A stretch of 46,646 nt of DNA from Alphaproteobacteria bacterium (GTDB taxonomy: Bacteria; Pseudomonadota; Alphaproteobacteria; ATCC43930; CGMCC-115725): positions 1 through 46,646 of the forward strand of contig JASIAN010000138.1 in the NCBI GenBank assembly GCA_030042035.1, read 5' to 3'. Shown here piece after piece: positions 1-11,446 of the stretch. Under the pieces are notes generated by a model, which saw only the letters and a program-made list of their open reading frames with translations, ran no database searches and had not been told where the DNA came from. Each line of letters begins with the position of its first letter. Positions within the stretch are counted from its first letter, which is position 1. Made by a program: the position numbers and the translations under genes.

Positions 1-1419
1 CAGCGCCGCCGCGGCGGCGCCAGGCCCGGCGAGCGGCTGGCGGCGGCCCTCAGCGAGATGGGACCGAGCTTCATCAAGCTCGGGCAGGTTCTGGCGACGC
101 GCGCCGATCTGCTCGGCGACGAGATCGCCGAGGACCTGGCGCGGTTGCAAGACCGGCTGCCGCCGTTTCCGGGCGAGACGGCGCGCGCGTTGATCGAGGC
201 CGAATTCGGGCAGCCGATCGGCAACCTCTATGCAGCATTCGACGATCGCGCCGTCGCCGCCGCCTCGATCGCGCAGGTGCATTTCGCCGTGACGACCGAG
301 GGGCGGGAGGTCGCGGTCAAGGTACTGCGGCCGGGCATCGCTCGCGCCTTTGCCCGCGACCTCGACCTGTTCCGCTGGCTGGCGCGGCTCATCGAGCGCA
401 CGCGGCCGGCCTTGCGCCGCCTGAAGCCGGTCGAGGTCGTCGAGACGCTGGCCGAGGCGGTCCAGTTCGAGATGGATCTGCGCTTCGAGGCGGCGGCCGC
501 CTCGGAACTCGCCGAGAATTTCGCCGGCGATCCGACGGTACGAGTGCCGCAGGTCGATTGGCGGCGCACCGGCCGCACCGTGCTGACGACCGAACGCATC
601 ACCGGCATCCGCGTCGACGACCGCGACGCGCTCGTCGCCGCCGGCCATTCGATCCCGGATCTCTTGCGCAATGCCGCCGATGCGTTCTTCAAGCAGGTAT
701 TCCGCGACGGCTTCTTTCATGCCGATTTGCATCCCGGCAACGTATTCGTCGATGCCGATGGAGCGCTGACGATCGTCGATTTCGGCATCATGGGCCGGCT
801 CGATCGAGACACGCGCTGTTATCTCGCCGACATGCTGATCGGGTTTCTCACCGCCGACTACCGCCGCGTCGCGGAGGTGCATTTCGCCGCCGGCTATGTG
901 CCGCGGCGCCGCTCGATCGACGCCTTTACGCAGGCCTGCCGCTCGATCGGCGAACCGATCCTCGGCCTGCCGCTGCACGAGATCTCGATCGCCCGCCTGC
1001 TCTCGCAGCTTTTCCAGATCACCGAGCAGTTCGAGATGGAGGCGCAGCCGCAGCTTCTGCTCTTACAGAAGACGATGGTGCTGGTCGAAGGGATCGGGCG
1101 CCGGCTCGACCCGACGATCAACATCTGGGCCCTGGCGCGGCCGCTGGTCGAGACCTGGGTGCGCGAGAACCGCGGCCCCGAGGCGCGGCTGCGCCAGCAG
1201 ATCGGCACATTGCTGGAAGCGCTCGACGCAGCGCCGCGGCTCTTGCGCGGGCTCGACCAAATGGTCGACCAGTGGTCGCGCGAGGGCGTTATCATGCATG
1301 CCGAAAGCCTCGCGACGCAGGCGGCGCACCGCGCCCGCCTCCTGCCGTTTCTGGTGCTGCCGTTGTGGGTCGCTGCCGCCGCGCTCGTCGCAATCGCGGC
1401 GATCCTATTTATGCGATAA
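1..1419 (+). CDS. ubiB: ABC1/UbiB-family atypical kinase (5' end outside the window)
   Basis: Frame open from base 1; FIKLGQVLATRADLL (KxGQ motif), VAVKVLRPGI, HADLHPGNVFV, IVDFGIMGRL, C-terminal TM segment. Confidence 0.93.
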   Translation, partial: QRRRGGARPGERLAAALSEMGPSFIKLGQVLATRADLLGDEIAEDLARLQDRLPPFPGETARALIEAEFGQPIGNLYAAFDDRAVAAASIAQVHFAVTTEGREVAVKVLRPGIARAFARDLDLFRWLARLIERTRPALRRLKPVEVVETLAEAVQFEMDLRFEAAAASELAENFAGDPTVRVPQVDWRRTGRTVLTTERITGIRVDDRDALVAAGHSIPDLLRNAADAFFKQVFRDGFFHADLHPGNVFVDADGALTIVDFGIMGRLDRDTRCYLADMLIGFLTADYRRVAEVHFAAGYVPRRRSIDAFTQACRSIGEPILGLPLHEISIARLLSQLFQITEQFEMEAQPQLLLLQKTMVLVEGIGRRLDPTINIWALARPLVETWVRENRGPEARLRQQIGTLLEALDAAPRLLRGLDQMVDQWSREGVIMHAESLATQAAHRARLLPFLVLPLWVAAAALVAIAAILFMR

Positions 1420-1424
1420 AGGAG

Positions 1425-1922
1425 ATGACCGTGGACCAGGCCAACCTGCGGGAGAGCGCGCCGTCGCTCTCCGATCTCGAAGCGCGGCGGGCGGCGCGGC
1501 GCTACCCCGACCGGCCGATCATCGCCGTGCTGGCGGTCGTGCTGCGCGGCGAGGAAGCGCTGATCGTGCAGCGCGCGCAGCAGCCCAATGCCGGCCGCTG
1601 GGGGTTTCCGGGCGGCGTCCTCGAACTCGGGGAAACCGTCGCCGAGGGGGCGATGCGCGAGCTTCTCGAAGAGACCGGCATCATCGCCGAGGCGGCCGGC
1701 ATCCTTAACGTGCATGATGCGGTGAGCCGCGACGCCGAGGGCCGCGTGCAGTTTCACTACGTGCTGATCGCGGTGCGCGGCGTCTGGCAATCCGGCGACG
1801 GCGTGCCGGGCGACGACGCCGCCGCGGTCGCCTGGGCAACGCGCACCGACATCGAGGCCGGCCGCTATCCTACCTTCCCGACCCTCCTGCCGCTGTTCGA
1901 CGCGGCGCTGCGGCAGGGATAA
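1425..1922 (+). CDS. NUDIX hydrolase
   Basis: Nudix box GGVLELGETVAEGAMRELLEETG; ATG at 1425 after GGAG, 6 bp past the ubiB stop; real start is internal to the 558..1922 ORF. Confidence 0.93.
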   Translation: MTVDQANLRESAPSLSDLEARRAARRYPDRPIIAVLAVVLRGEEALIVQRAQQPNAGRWGFPGGVLELGETVAEGAMRELLEETGIIAEAAGILNVHDAVSRDAEGRVQFHYVLIAVRGVWQSGDGVPGDDAAAVAWATRTDIEAGRYPTFPTLLPLFDAALRQG

Positions 1923-1926
1923 CGCG

Positions 1927-2817
1927 CTATTCGCCGGTTTCCATCGGCAGCGCAGGATCGTTCGACCATTCCGACATCGAGGCGTCATAGAGCCGGACAT
2001 CGGGATGGCCGAGCATCGTCAGGATCAGCGCGTCGGAGCTGGCCGCGATGCCGCCGCCGCAATAGGTGATGACCTGCGGCTTGGCAAAGGCGCCGACCGC
2101 GTCGAACTTGGCGCGCAGCTGCGCAGGCGGCAGATAGGCGCCGGTCTGCGGATCGATGAGCCCGGCGGCCGGCACGTTGACGCTCTTTGCGATGCGGCCG
2201 ACCCGGCCGTACACCGTGCCGCCGCTGCCGGTGTGCTGCTCGCGCGACAGCGCGTTGAGCGTGCAGATCGCATCATCGCCGATCGCCGCCAGCACCGCCT
2301 CCTTATCGGCCATCAGCTTGCGGTCGGCGCGCACGACGAAGTTCGCGGGCGGCCGCGGTTTGGCCGGGCCGGTTTCGACCGGGCGTCCCTCGGCCGCCCA
2401 TTTCTTGAAGCCGCCGTTCAACACCGCAGCGCCATCAAAGCCGTAATTGCGCAGCATCCACCACACCCGGCTCGCCCATTGCGGCGTTGTTGTGCTGTAG
2501 ATGACGACGCGGCTGTCGTCGCCGACGCCAAAGCGCCCCATCGCCGCGGCGAACGCCTCCGCGCTCGGCAGCATGAAGCGCAGTTTGGGATGCGGCGCCG
2601 ACAGATCGGCCTGCAGATCAATAAACTGGGCGCCCGGAATGTGGCCCTTCTCGAAATCCTCGCGCCCGGGTTTCGCGACATAGCCGATATCGAGGTTGGG
2701 GATCAGATGCACCGTGCAGTCGAACACGCACAGCCGCGGATCGCCGATCAGCGCCGCCAAATCCGCGGTCTCGATCAGGAACTCGGGATGGGTAAAGCCG
2801 CCAGTCGCCGCACTCAT
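1927..2817 (-). CDS. sseA: 3-mercaptopyruvate/thiosulfate sulfurtransferase (two rhodanese domains)
   Basis: GHIPGAQFIDLQADLS, WASRVWWMLRNYGFDGAAVLNGGFKKW, active-site loop CGGGIAAS; likely start MSAATGG at 2817. Confidence 0.88.
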   Translation of the reverse strand: MSAATGGFTHPEFLIETADLAALIGDPRLCVFDCTVHLIPNLDIGYVAKPGREDFEKGHIPGAQFIDLQADLSAPHPKLRFMLPSAEAFAAAMGRFGVGDDSRVVIYSTTTPQWASRVWWMLRNYGFDGAAVLNGGFKKWAAEGRPVETGPAKPRPPANFVVRADRKLMADKEAVLAAIGDDAICTLNALSREQHTGSGGTVYGRVGRIAKSVNVPAAGLIDPQTGAYLPPAQLRAKFDAVGAFAKPQVITYCGGGIAASSDALILTMLGHPDVRLYDASMSEWSNDPALPMETGE

Positions 2818-2964
2818 GCTCGCCTCCGCCATAGGGGTTGATTGCCGCCTCCAGCGCACACGTCAGCGCGAGGGTACAGGCAATCGATTGAGTTTGGCGA
2901 GGGCGGCGGCGTCGGGCTTGATCCGGACGATCGGTTTTTTCCGATAGCGGCGCCGCCGATCTGG

Positions 2965-3294
2965 TCAACGCTTGGGCGGCGGGTTCATGATGACGATCTC
3001 GTCGGGTGCAACGAAATCGAGAACCTGGCGTACCTGCTCATCGAGCAGGTCGGGATCGACATGGTCGGGCTGCATCTGCGACACTCGGTAGGCGAGCCGC
3101 GCGCGCTCGGCTTCAACCGTGGCCAATGTGTCCGTCGCGGCCTGCAGCTGTTGGTTGAGCCGCATCCAGGCATTGAGGCCGCGATCGCCTTCGACGAGGT
3201 GGTAGGCGAAATAGCCGGTCAAAGCGATGCCGAGAAGCGGCCCGACCAACGCCTTCGCCCGCCGGCGCATTTCGTGCACCACAACCATCGGCAA
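2965..3294 (-). CDS. ftsB: Septum formation initiator (FtsB/DivIC) family protein
   Basis: Short protein with N-terminal TM then coiled coil (RLNQQLQAATDTLATVEAERARLAYRVSQM), DPDLLDEQVRQVL; directly downstream of eno, the common alphaproteobacterial arrangement. Confidence 0.85.
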   Translation of the reverse strand: MPMVVVHEMRRRAKALVGPLLGIALTGYFAYHLVEGDRGLNAWMRLNQQLQAATDTLATVEAERARLAYRVSQMQPDHVDPDLLDEQVRQVLDFVAPDEIVIMNPPPKR

Positions 3295-3428
3295 AGGGAA
3301 TCATGCGCCTGCGAGCGCGTCAACTTTGATGATTTTTGACGGTTACTTCAGGCCGCCGGGAGCCGCCAGAGCAGCCAAGTCGCCGTCGGATCGGCGCAAG
3401 TGGTATATCGGCCGCGACGGCGGTTTGC

Positions 3429-4784
<1,356 letters not shown>

Positions 4785-4832
4785 CTATGGAATAGCCGCG
4801 CCGGCGCGTCGCCCGCGCGGTGTCGCAAAGGC

Positions 4833-6191
4833 CTATGCCGAGCCGGTAGCCGCGACCGGCACCGCCCGCGGCGTCGGCCCGACCCCGAGATCGGGCAGAT
4901 GCAGCTCGACATCGCGCGTCTCCGGCCCGAGCAACGCACCGATGATCATCAGCACCGGCGCCACGACGACCAGCACGATCGGCGTATACAGATACGGCAT
5001 CAGATGCGCCAGCCATAACAGGTAGATGCCGGAAAACGACGGGATGATGATCGCGAGGCTGTAGCCGATGCCGTAGCCGCTCGCGCGCACATGGGTCGGA
5101 AAGCGCTCGCAGATGTAGCATGTCACGATGCCCCACGGCGCGACCGACAGTACCTGGACCGCGCCGGCGAACAGCGTTGTTCCGAGCACCGAGCCGCCGG
5201 CCAATGCGCGGGCGATCAGCGCATAGTAGAGCAACGGCACAGAGACCAGCACAACAACGGCGCCGACGACGATGGCACGGCGCCGGCCGATCGCCTGCCC
5301 CAGCAAGCCGTAAAAGAGAAAGCCGAAAAACAGGACGATGCTGGCGAACAGGAACGTGTTCGATGTCGTCTCGCCCGAGATGTGCAGGTGCTGGATCATG
5401 ATGCTCGGCAGGACCGCGCCGGCCTGGCCGACCAGCCAGAAGCCGGTCATCATCAAAAACACCTGGCCGAGATTGCGCAGATGCAAGCCTGACAGAACCT
5501 CCTTCAACGGCGCCGTACTCTTTTCCGCCTCCTGCCAGAGCGGCGATTCCGGCACGGTGCGGTAGTAGGCCAAGAACACAAACGCCAGCCCGGCGCCGAA
5601 CAGGAACGGGATGCGCCATCCCCAGACGAGATATTGCTCGTGTGTTGTCAACGCCAGCATGATTGACGCGGCGAGCGAGACGGCGCCAAACCCGATCGGG
5701 AAAGCGGCCTGCAGCAAACCGCCGACAAAGCCGCGCCGGCGCTTCGGCACCATCTCGAGCGCCAGCGTGTTGTTCGACGTATATTCGCCGCCCATGAAGA
5801 CGCCGCCGACAAACCGCAACGCAAGCAGCAGCGCGAGCGACCAGATGCCGATCGTCGCATAGCCGGGCAGAAAGGCGACGAGCAGGGTCAACGTGCCGAA
5901 GCCGGCAATGCTGATCATCGTGACCAGCCGGCGGCCGAGCTTGTCGGCCCAATGACCGAAAATGATCGCACCGCACGGGCGGCCAAGCAGCGTAACCGCC
6001 ACGGTGAAATAGTAGATCGTCGTCGTCGCCGCCGAACTCAGCCCCTTCGGCTCAAACAGCGTAATGACCGGCGTCAGCACCATCGCCGGCAGATAGATAT
6101 CGAAAAAATCGACGGCAAATCCGATGAAGCCGGCGATGATGACGCGACGAGCCACCGCCTCCGGGTTGTCAGAGACCAGTGCTGTACTCAT
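4833..6191 (-). CDS. MFS transporter (metabolite:H+ symporter type)
   Basis: GxxxDxxxR-type loop (GHWADKLGRRLVTM), GGEYTSNNTLALEMVPKRRRG, ~12 TM segments. Confidence 0.88.
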   Translation of the reverse strand: MSTALVSDNPEAVARRVIIAGFIGFAVDFFDIYLPAMVLTPVITLFEPKGLSSAATTTIYYFTVAVTLLGRPCGAIIFGHWADKLGRRLVTMISIAGFGTLTLLVAFLPGYATIGIWSLALLLALRFVGGVFMGGEYTSNNTLALEMVPKRRRGFVGGLLQAAFPIGFGAVSLAASIMLALTTHEQYLVWGWRIPFLFGAGLAFVFLAYYRTVPESPLWQEAEKSTAPLKEVLSGLHLRNLGQVFLMMTGFWLVGQAGAVLPSIMIQHLHISGETTSNTFLFASIVLFFGFLFYGLLGQAIGRRRAIVVGAVVVLVSVPLLYYALIARALAGGSVLGTTLFAGAVQVLSVAPWGIVTCYICERFPTHVRASGYGIGYSLAIIIPSFSGIYLLWLAHLMPYLYTPIVLVVVAPVLMIIGALLGPETRDVELHLPDLGVGPTPRAVPVAATGSA

Positions 6192-6412
6192 GGCGATCCT
6201 CCCACATCCGCCGGGCCGCACCCGGTCAACCAGTTCAATTGCTCGTCCGGCGACGCGCCGCTGCCGATCAGGCTAGGGGTGCCGTCGGATCCGCCGGCTG
6301 TTGCCGGCATCGCCATTGATACTCCCGCCTGCGTGCCGCTTCGCGACTGGGAATCTCGGCATGCCTGTCCCGGCCAATCCGCGCATCGCCTGCCGCGCCG
6401 CGGCGGGAGGGG

Positions 6413-7666
6413 CTAAGTGCGGGCTTCGTAATACGGGTAGATGATGCTGCCGTCCTTGTATTTGGCCGGCCACAGGACAACCGGTTGCTTGCCGCCCTTG
6501 AACTGGTCGAGACCGTGGCCTTTGAGATGCTGGTATTGTGTGAAGATCATGCGCGATTGGGCCAGTTCGCCATCCGGGCCGAATTTGATGTCGCCCATGA
6601 CGGTCTTGAACGTGTGGCTGCGGATGTAATCGGCGACTTTATCCTGGTTAATGCTCTTCGCGCCGGTTATCCCTTCGCCGAGGATCTGCAGATAGGCGTA
6701 GGCCCACGGCCCGAGATAATAGCCGAGCGGGTCAATGCCCGCGGCGGCCGCGCGCGCCTGGTATGTCTTGATGAAGTCGAGGACCCCGGGGAACAGCATG
6801 GTCGGCGCCGGGAACCAGAAATCGTAATTGACGATGCCGTTCAACAGCGGTCCGAGCTCGAGTTTGATCGATGTCGTTTGCAGCCCGACCATGCCGCCGC
6901 CGAACAATTTGGTTTTGAGGCCGAGTTCGTTGGCGGCGCGCACCATGCCGACGCTGTCCGGCGGGTAGGAGGCGACAAACACAATATCGGGGTTGGTCGC
7001 CTGCACCGCGCGCACGATCGGCGTGTAATCGACGGTGTCGGGCGGATAGGTGCGGTCATAAACGATCTTGAAGCCGAAGATCTTGGCGTTTTCGCGCACC
7101 CCGACCGACGTGGTTTTCGGATATTCGGCGTCGGCGGCGACGAGCGCCAGCGTCTCGGGCTTCGGCTTCTGCGCCGCGGCGATCTCGAAAAAGCCGCGGG
7201 TCGTGCCGGCTACCGTTGGTCCGGTCGGCGTCATCGTGAAGTATTTCGGATAATGAAACTGGTGGTTGACCGCCAGGCCGAACAGCGTCAGGAACAGCAC
7301 GTTGTGCGCGATGACGACCGGCATCGCCGGCGCAATCATGTTCGTCCCGTAACCGGAGACAACGAAATCCACTTTGTCGACGTCGATCAGCTTCGTATAG
7401 ATGCCGGGCACGTTTGCCGGGTTGCTCTGGTCATCGTAATGGACGAGTTCGACAGGCCGGCCCAAGAGGCCGCCCTTTTTGTTGATGTCATCGCGCCAGA
7501 TTTCCATGCCCAACAGCGCCATTCGGCCGTTGGCGGCGATCCCGCCGGTCAGCGCCATGCCGAAGCCGATGCGGATCGGCTTGGCGGCCCCGAATGCGCG
7601 GCGCCACGGCGCGCCGCCCAACGCCAGCGCGGCGCCAGCGCCAGCCAACAGCGAACGTCTTTGCAT
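6413..7666 (-). CDS. ABC transporter substrate-binding protein (branched-chain amino-acid / LivK type), Tat-like signal
   Basis: MQRRSLLAGAGAALALGG signal, IRIGFGMALTGGIAANGRMALLGMEIWRDDINKKGGLLGRPVELVHYDDQS; start at 7666 inside the 6413..7921 ORF. Confidence 0.9.
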   Translation of the reverse strand: MQRRSLLAGAGAALALGGAPWRRAFGAAKPIRIGFGMALTGGIAANGRMALLGMEIWRDDINKKGGLLGRPVELVHYDDQSNPANVPGIYTKLIDVDKVDFVVSGYGTNMIAPAMPVVIAHNVLFLTLFGLAVNHQFHYPKYFTMTPTGPTVAGTTRGFFEIAAAQKPKPETLALVAADAEYPKTTSVGVRENAKIFGFKIVYDRTYPPDTVDYTPIVRAVQATNPDIVFVASYPPDSVGMVRAANELGLKTKLFGGGMVGLQTTSIKLELGPLLNGIVNYDFWFPAPTMLFPGVLDFIKTYQARAAAAGIDPLGYYLGPWAYAYLQILGEGITGAKSINQDKVADYIRSHTFKTVMGDIKFGPDGELAQSRMIFTQYQHLKGHGLDQFKGGKQPVVLWPAKYKDGSIIYPYYEART

Positions 7667-7826
7667 CGCGTCCTCCCCCTGTGACGATTTGTGACGATTC
7701 GATGCAGCCAGCCTCGCGCGCCGCTGCGGTTGGCGCAAGCACCAACTTTCTCGGGCATTCGATCGGCGCGGGCGCGAATTCGATCGATCACCGGTATAAA
7801 GCGCAAGAGATGCGCGGAGAGGCGGC

Positions 7827-8531
7827 ATGACCGGATACCGGGTGCAGGGTTTGCTGGCGGCGCTTGTCGGGCTCACGATATCGGTTGCGCCGGCTTTGGC
7901 GCAGCCGCGGCCGATCGTCATCGAGTTGTTTACGTCGCAGGCCTGCTCGTCCTGCCCGCCGGCCGATGCGCTGTTGGCCGAGCTGGCGCGCCGGCCCGAT
8001 GTGTTGGCACTCGGTTATCACGTCACCTATTGGAACGGCGCCGGATGGACGGACAGATTGTCGATCCCGGCCGCGACCGCGCGCCAGGAGGCCTACGCAC
8101 GGCGCTTCAACGCCGGCCAGGTGTACACGCCCGAGATCGTCGTCGACGGGACGGGCGATATGGTGGGCTCCGACCGCGACGCAGTGCTCGCGGCGCTCGC
8201 CGCGGCGCGGCCGAAGGCGATTGCGCCGGTCCAATTCGCCGCCGACCGGCGTTCGGTCGCGATCGGCCACGGCACAGGACGGGGCCAAGTGCTGCTCGCA
8301 CGGTTCCGGCGACAGCTGACGACAGCGGTGGCCGGCGGCGAGAACGCCGGCCGCGCGCTGACCGACGTCAACGGGGTCGAGAGCCTCGTAACGCTCGGCA
8401 CCTGGGACGGCGCGCCGCGACGCTTCTCGGTCACGCCGCCCGGCCCTGGCGACGGGCTCGCGGTGCTGGTGCAGGCGTCTTCCGGAGCGATCCTCGGCGC
8501 CGCTGCAGTCACGACGGCGCCGGGCTCTTAG
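7827..8531 (+). CDS. DUF1223 (thioredoxin-like) secreted protein
   Basis: PIVIELFTSQACSSCPPADALLAELARRPDVLALGYHVTYWNGAGWTD...QVYTPEIVVDG; N-terminal signal; stop codon lies in the repeat element. Confidence 0.88.
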   Translation: MTGYRVQGLLAALVGLTISVAPALAQPRPIVIELFTSQACSSCPPADALLAELARRPDVLALGYHVTYWNGAGWTDRLSIPAATARQEAYARRFNAGQVYTPEIVVDGTGDMVGSDRDAVLAALAAARPKAIAPVQFAADRRSVAIGHGTGRGQVLLARFRRQLTTAVAGGENAGRALTDVNGVESLVTLGTWDGAPRRFSVTPPGPGDGLAVLVQASSGAILGAAAVTTAPGS

Positions 8532-8689
8532 TGCACCGACTCAGTCAGATGGTACATGCACTCCACTGTTCGTCATGCCCGGACTTGATCCGGGCATCCA
8601 CGGAAACCGGCACGCCTGCGCGGCTCGGCGTCGATGGCCGGGACAAGCCCGGCCATGACGATGAATCTTGGGTCTGTGTCTGAGCATTA
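8529..8689. mobile_element. ~160-bp MITE-like element, copy 1
   Basis: TAGTGC at left end, GCATTA at right end; nearly identical to 41630..41789 (3 substitutions and 1 indel by eye); inner hairpins ATGCCCGGA-cttga-TCCGGGCAT (8575..8597) and ATGGCCGGG-acaag-CCCGGCCAT (8634..8656). Confidence 0.75.
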
Positions 8690-8721
8690 GCGTCTGTAAC
8701 GTCCTTCAAGCACGGGGGGCG

Positions 8722-9603
8722 CTATTCCTTCACATAATCCAGCCGGAAGCCGTCGCCCCAGCGCTTGATGTGACCGACCGAAGGCGACGGGAAGTGCATC
8801 GTGCAGCACAGCGTGTCGGTGTCGCAGTAGCGCTCGAAAAAGCGCCGGCGCGTCGCGACGGCCTGATCGCGGTCAATATCGACGCGCATGACGAGTTCCG
8901 GATAGCGCGCCTGGATCGGCGAATGCACGAGGTCGCCGGTGAACACCGCCTCGTCGCGGCCGCGGCCGGCGCACACGGCGAAATGATCGGGCGTGTGGCC
9001 GGGGGTCGGCAAGAGGCGGATATGGTCGTCGAGCGCATGGTCGCTGGTCACGAGCTCGGCGCGGTTCGCTTCGATGACCGGCAGCACGCTCTCGGTGATC
9101 GGGTCCATCGAAAATGTCGCCGGCGCCTGACCGCTGCTCCAGTATTCGTATTCCTTTTTCGAAAACAGATAGCGCGCCTTCGGGAAGGTCGGCACCCAGC
9201 GGCCGTTTTCGAGCCGCGTGTTCCACCCGACATGGTCGCCGTGCAGATGCGTGCACATGACAAAATCGATGTCCTCGACGCCGAGGCCCGCCGCCTTCAG
9301 CGCCGCCATCCACGTATTGTCGGTCTTGCCGTGCCAGGTCGGCCGCAGCGGGAAGCTCTTGTTGTTGCCGATACAGGCATCGACCAGGATGTTGTGGCGC
9401 GGCGTCTTGACAACATAGGACTGGAAGCACAGCACGACATTGCCGGTCCGGGGATCGCAGCCGCCCGCCTCCATCCACGACCGGTTCTCCTCGTATTGCT
9501 CCTTCGTCAAGGTCGGCAGAAACTCGAAGAGCGGCGTAAACCCCTGCTCCTGCTCGACAATACGATGGATTGTCATGTCTTGGACGGCGAAGCTCGTGCG
9601 CAT
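8722..9603 (-). CDS. MBL-fold metallo-hydrolase
   Basis: Metal motif THLHGDHVGW, downstream PTPGHTPDH and TGDLVHSPIQ. Confidence 0.92.
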   Translation of the reverse strand: MRTSFAVQDMTIHRIVEQEQGFTPLFEFLPTLTKEQYEENRSWMEAGGCDPRTGNVVLCFQSYVVKTPRHNILVDACIGNNKSFPLRPTWHGKTDNTWMAALKAAGLGVEDIDFVMCTHLHGDHVGWNTRLENGRWVPTFPKARYLFSKKEYEYWSSGQAPATFSMDPITESVLPVIEANRAELVTSDHALDDHIRLLPTPGHTPDHFAVCAGRGRDEAVFTGDLVHSPIQARYPELVMRVDIDRDQAVATRRRFFERYCDTDTLCCTMHFPSPSVGHIKRWGDGFRLDYVKE

Positions 9604-9713
9604 CGGGCAGCTCCTCTCTCGAGTGGTCGCGCGATCGTAGCCGCCGCGCGGCGCCGAGCGAAGCCCCTTGATGCGGGGTTGGCGGAGCGGGCCGGATCGG
9701 CCACATAACGCAA

Positions 9714-11423
9714 ATGAGACAGGCGGAGCGGCGCGGCATGAGCGCGGTCGAACCAGCGGCGGAAACGGAAGCAGGGCGCGATTTCCTGCGTGACATCGTC
9801 GCCGCCGATCTCGCGGCCGGGCGCTGCGCTGCGGTCGTCACGCGCTTTCCGCCGGAACCCAACGGCTATCTGCATATCGGCCATGCCAAGGCGATCGCGA
9901 TCAATTTCGGCATCGCCGAAGAATTCGGCGGCCGCTGCCACCTGCGCTTTGACGACACCAACCCGGCGAAGGAAGCGCAGGAATATATCGACGCAATCCA
10001 GCGCGACATTCATTGGCTGGGCTTTGACTGGGGCAGCCACCTCTATTACGCGTCGGATTATTTCGAGCAGCTCTACGAGTGGGCCGAGCATTTGATCCGC
10101 CAGGGCCTGGCCTATGTCGATGACCAGTCGGCCGACGAGATTCGCGCTGCCCGCGGCACGTTGACCGCGCCGGGCACGAGCAGCCCCTTCCGCGACCGCA
10201 GCGTCGCCGAAAACCTCGATCTGTTCCGCCGCATGCGAGCCGGCGAATTCCGCAACGGCGCGCGCGTGCTGCGGGCCAAGATCGATATGGGCTCGGGCAA
10301 CATCAATCTGCGCGATCCGGTCCTCTACCGCATCCTGCACGCCGCCCATCCGCGCACCGGCACGCGCTGGTGCATCTACCCGACCTACGATTTCGCGCAC
10401 GGCCAGTCGGACGCGATCGAGGGCGTCACGCATTCCTTGTGCTCGCTGGAATTCGAGGACCACCGGCCGCTCTACGATTGGCTCATCGAGCACCTGCCGG
10501 TGCCGGCGCGGCCGCGGCAATACGAATTCGCCCGGCTCAATCTCGGCTATACGGTCATGTCGAAGCGCTTTTTGAAGCGCCTCGCCGATGAAGGCCGGGT
10601 TTCCGGCTGGGACGACCCGCGCATGCCGACGTTGGCCGGCCTGCGCCGGCGCGGCGTGCCGCCGGCAGCGATCCGCGAATTCGTGCGGCGCGTCGGCGTC
10701 GCGCGCGCCAACAGCACCGTCGATCTTGCGATGTTCGACGCCGCGCTGCGCGACACGTTGAACCGCACCGCGCCGCGCCGCATGGCCGTGCTGCGGCCGG
10801 TAAAGCTCGTCATCGAGAATTATCCGCCAGGACTGAGCGAAGAGATCGAGGCGGTCAACAACCCGGAAGACGCGAGCGCCGGCACCCGCATGCTGCCGTT
10901 CGGCCGCGAGCTTTATATCGAGCGCGACGATTTTCTCGAAACCCCGCCGAAGAACTTCTACCGGCTCGCGCCGGGGCGGGAGGTGCGGCTGCGCTATGCC
11001 TACTTTGTGACCTGCCGCGAGGCGGTAAAGGATGCGGCGGGCAATATCATCGAACTGCACTGCATTTATGATCCGGCGACGAAGGGCGGCAATGCGCCCG
11101 ACGGCCGCCGCGTGCGCGGCACAATCCATTGGGTCTCGGCCGCGCATGCGCTGCCGGCCGAAATCCGCCTTTACGATCCCTTGTTCACGCGCCCCGATCC
11201 CGGCGCCGACGGCGACATGATGGCCGACCTCAACCCCAATTCGCTGGAAACGCTGGCGGACGCGCGGCTCGAACCGGCGCTCGCCGAAGACGATGGCACG
11301 GTGCAATTCGAGCGCCTGGGGTATTTCTGCCGCGACCCCGATTCGACGCCCGGTCGCCTTGTGTTCAACCGCACAATCGGCCTTCACGACACGTGGACGA
11401 AGATGCATGCGGATGGCCGCTGA
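9714..11423 (+). CDS. glnS: Glutamine--tRNA ligase
   Basis: [94 protein letters not shown]; start may be the later Met at 9738. Confidence 0.96.
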   Translation: MRQAERRGMSAVEPAAETEAGRDFLRDIVAADLAAGRCAAVVTRFPPEPNGYLHIGHAKAIAINFGIAEEFGGRCHLRFDDTNPAKEAQEYIDAIQRDIHWLGFDWGSHLYYASDYFEQLYEWAEHLIRQGLAYVDDQSADEIRAARGTLTAPGTSSPFRDRSVAENLDLFRRMRAGEFRNGARVLRAKIDMGSGNINLRDPVLYRILHAAHPRTGTRWCIYPTYDFAHGQSDAIEGVTHSLCSLEFEDHRPLYDWLIEHLPVPARPRQYEFARLNLGYTVMSKRFLKRLADEGRVSGWDDPRMPTLAGLRRRGVPPAAIREFVRRVGVARANSTVDLAMFDAALRDTLNRTAPRRMAVLRPVKLVIENYPPGLSEEIEAVNNPEDASAGTRMLPFGRELYIERDDFLETPPKNFYRLAPGREVRLRYAYFVTCREAVKDAAGNIIELHCIYDPATKGGNAPDGRRVRGTIHWVSAAHALPAEIRLYDPLFTRPDPGADGDMMADLNPNSLETLADARLEPALAEDDGTVQFERLGYFCRDPDSTPGRLVFNRTIGLHDTWTKMHADGR

Positions 11424-11446
11424 TCGACCGGCCGTGGAGTTGCGCG

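Noticed and set aside
558-1424. N-terminal part of the 454-aa ORF overlapping ubiB
   Set aside because: Arg/Pro-rich out-of-frame translation; only the NUDIX segment from 1425 on is plausible.
8530-8691. CRISPR-like repeat
   Set aside because: Only two copies 33 kb apart with no spacer array; structure fits a dispersed palindromic/MITE-like element instead.
9573-11408. 611-aa minus-strand ORF opposite glnS
   Set aside because: Shadow ORF fully overlapping a confident GlnRS; no recognisable motif.
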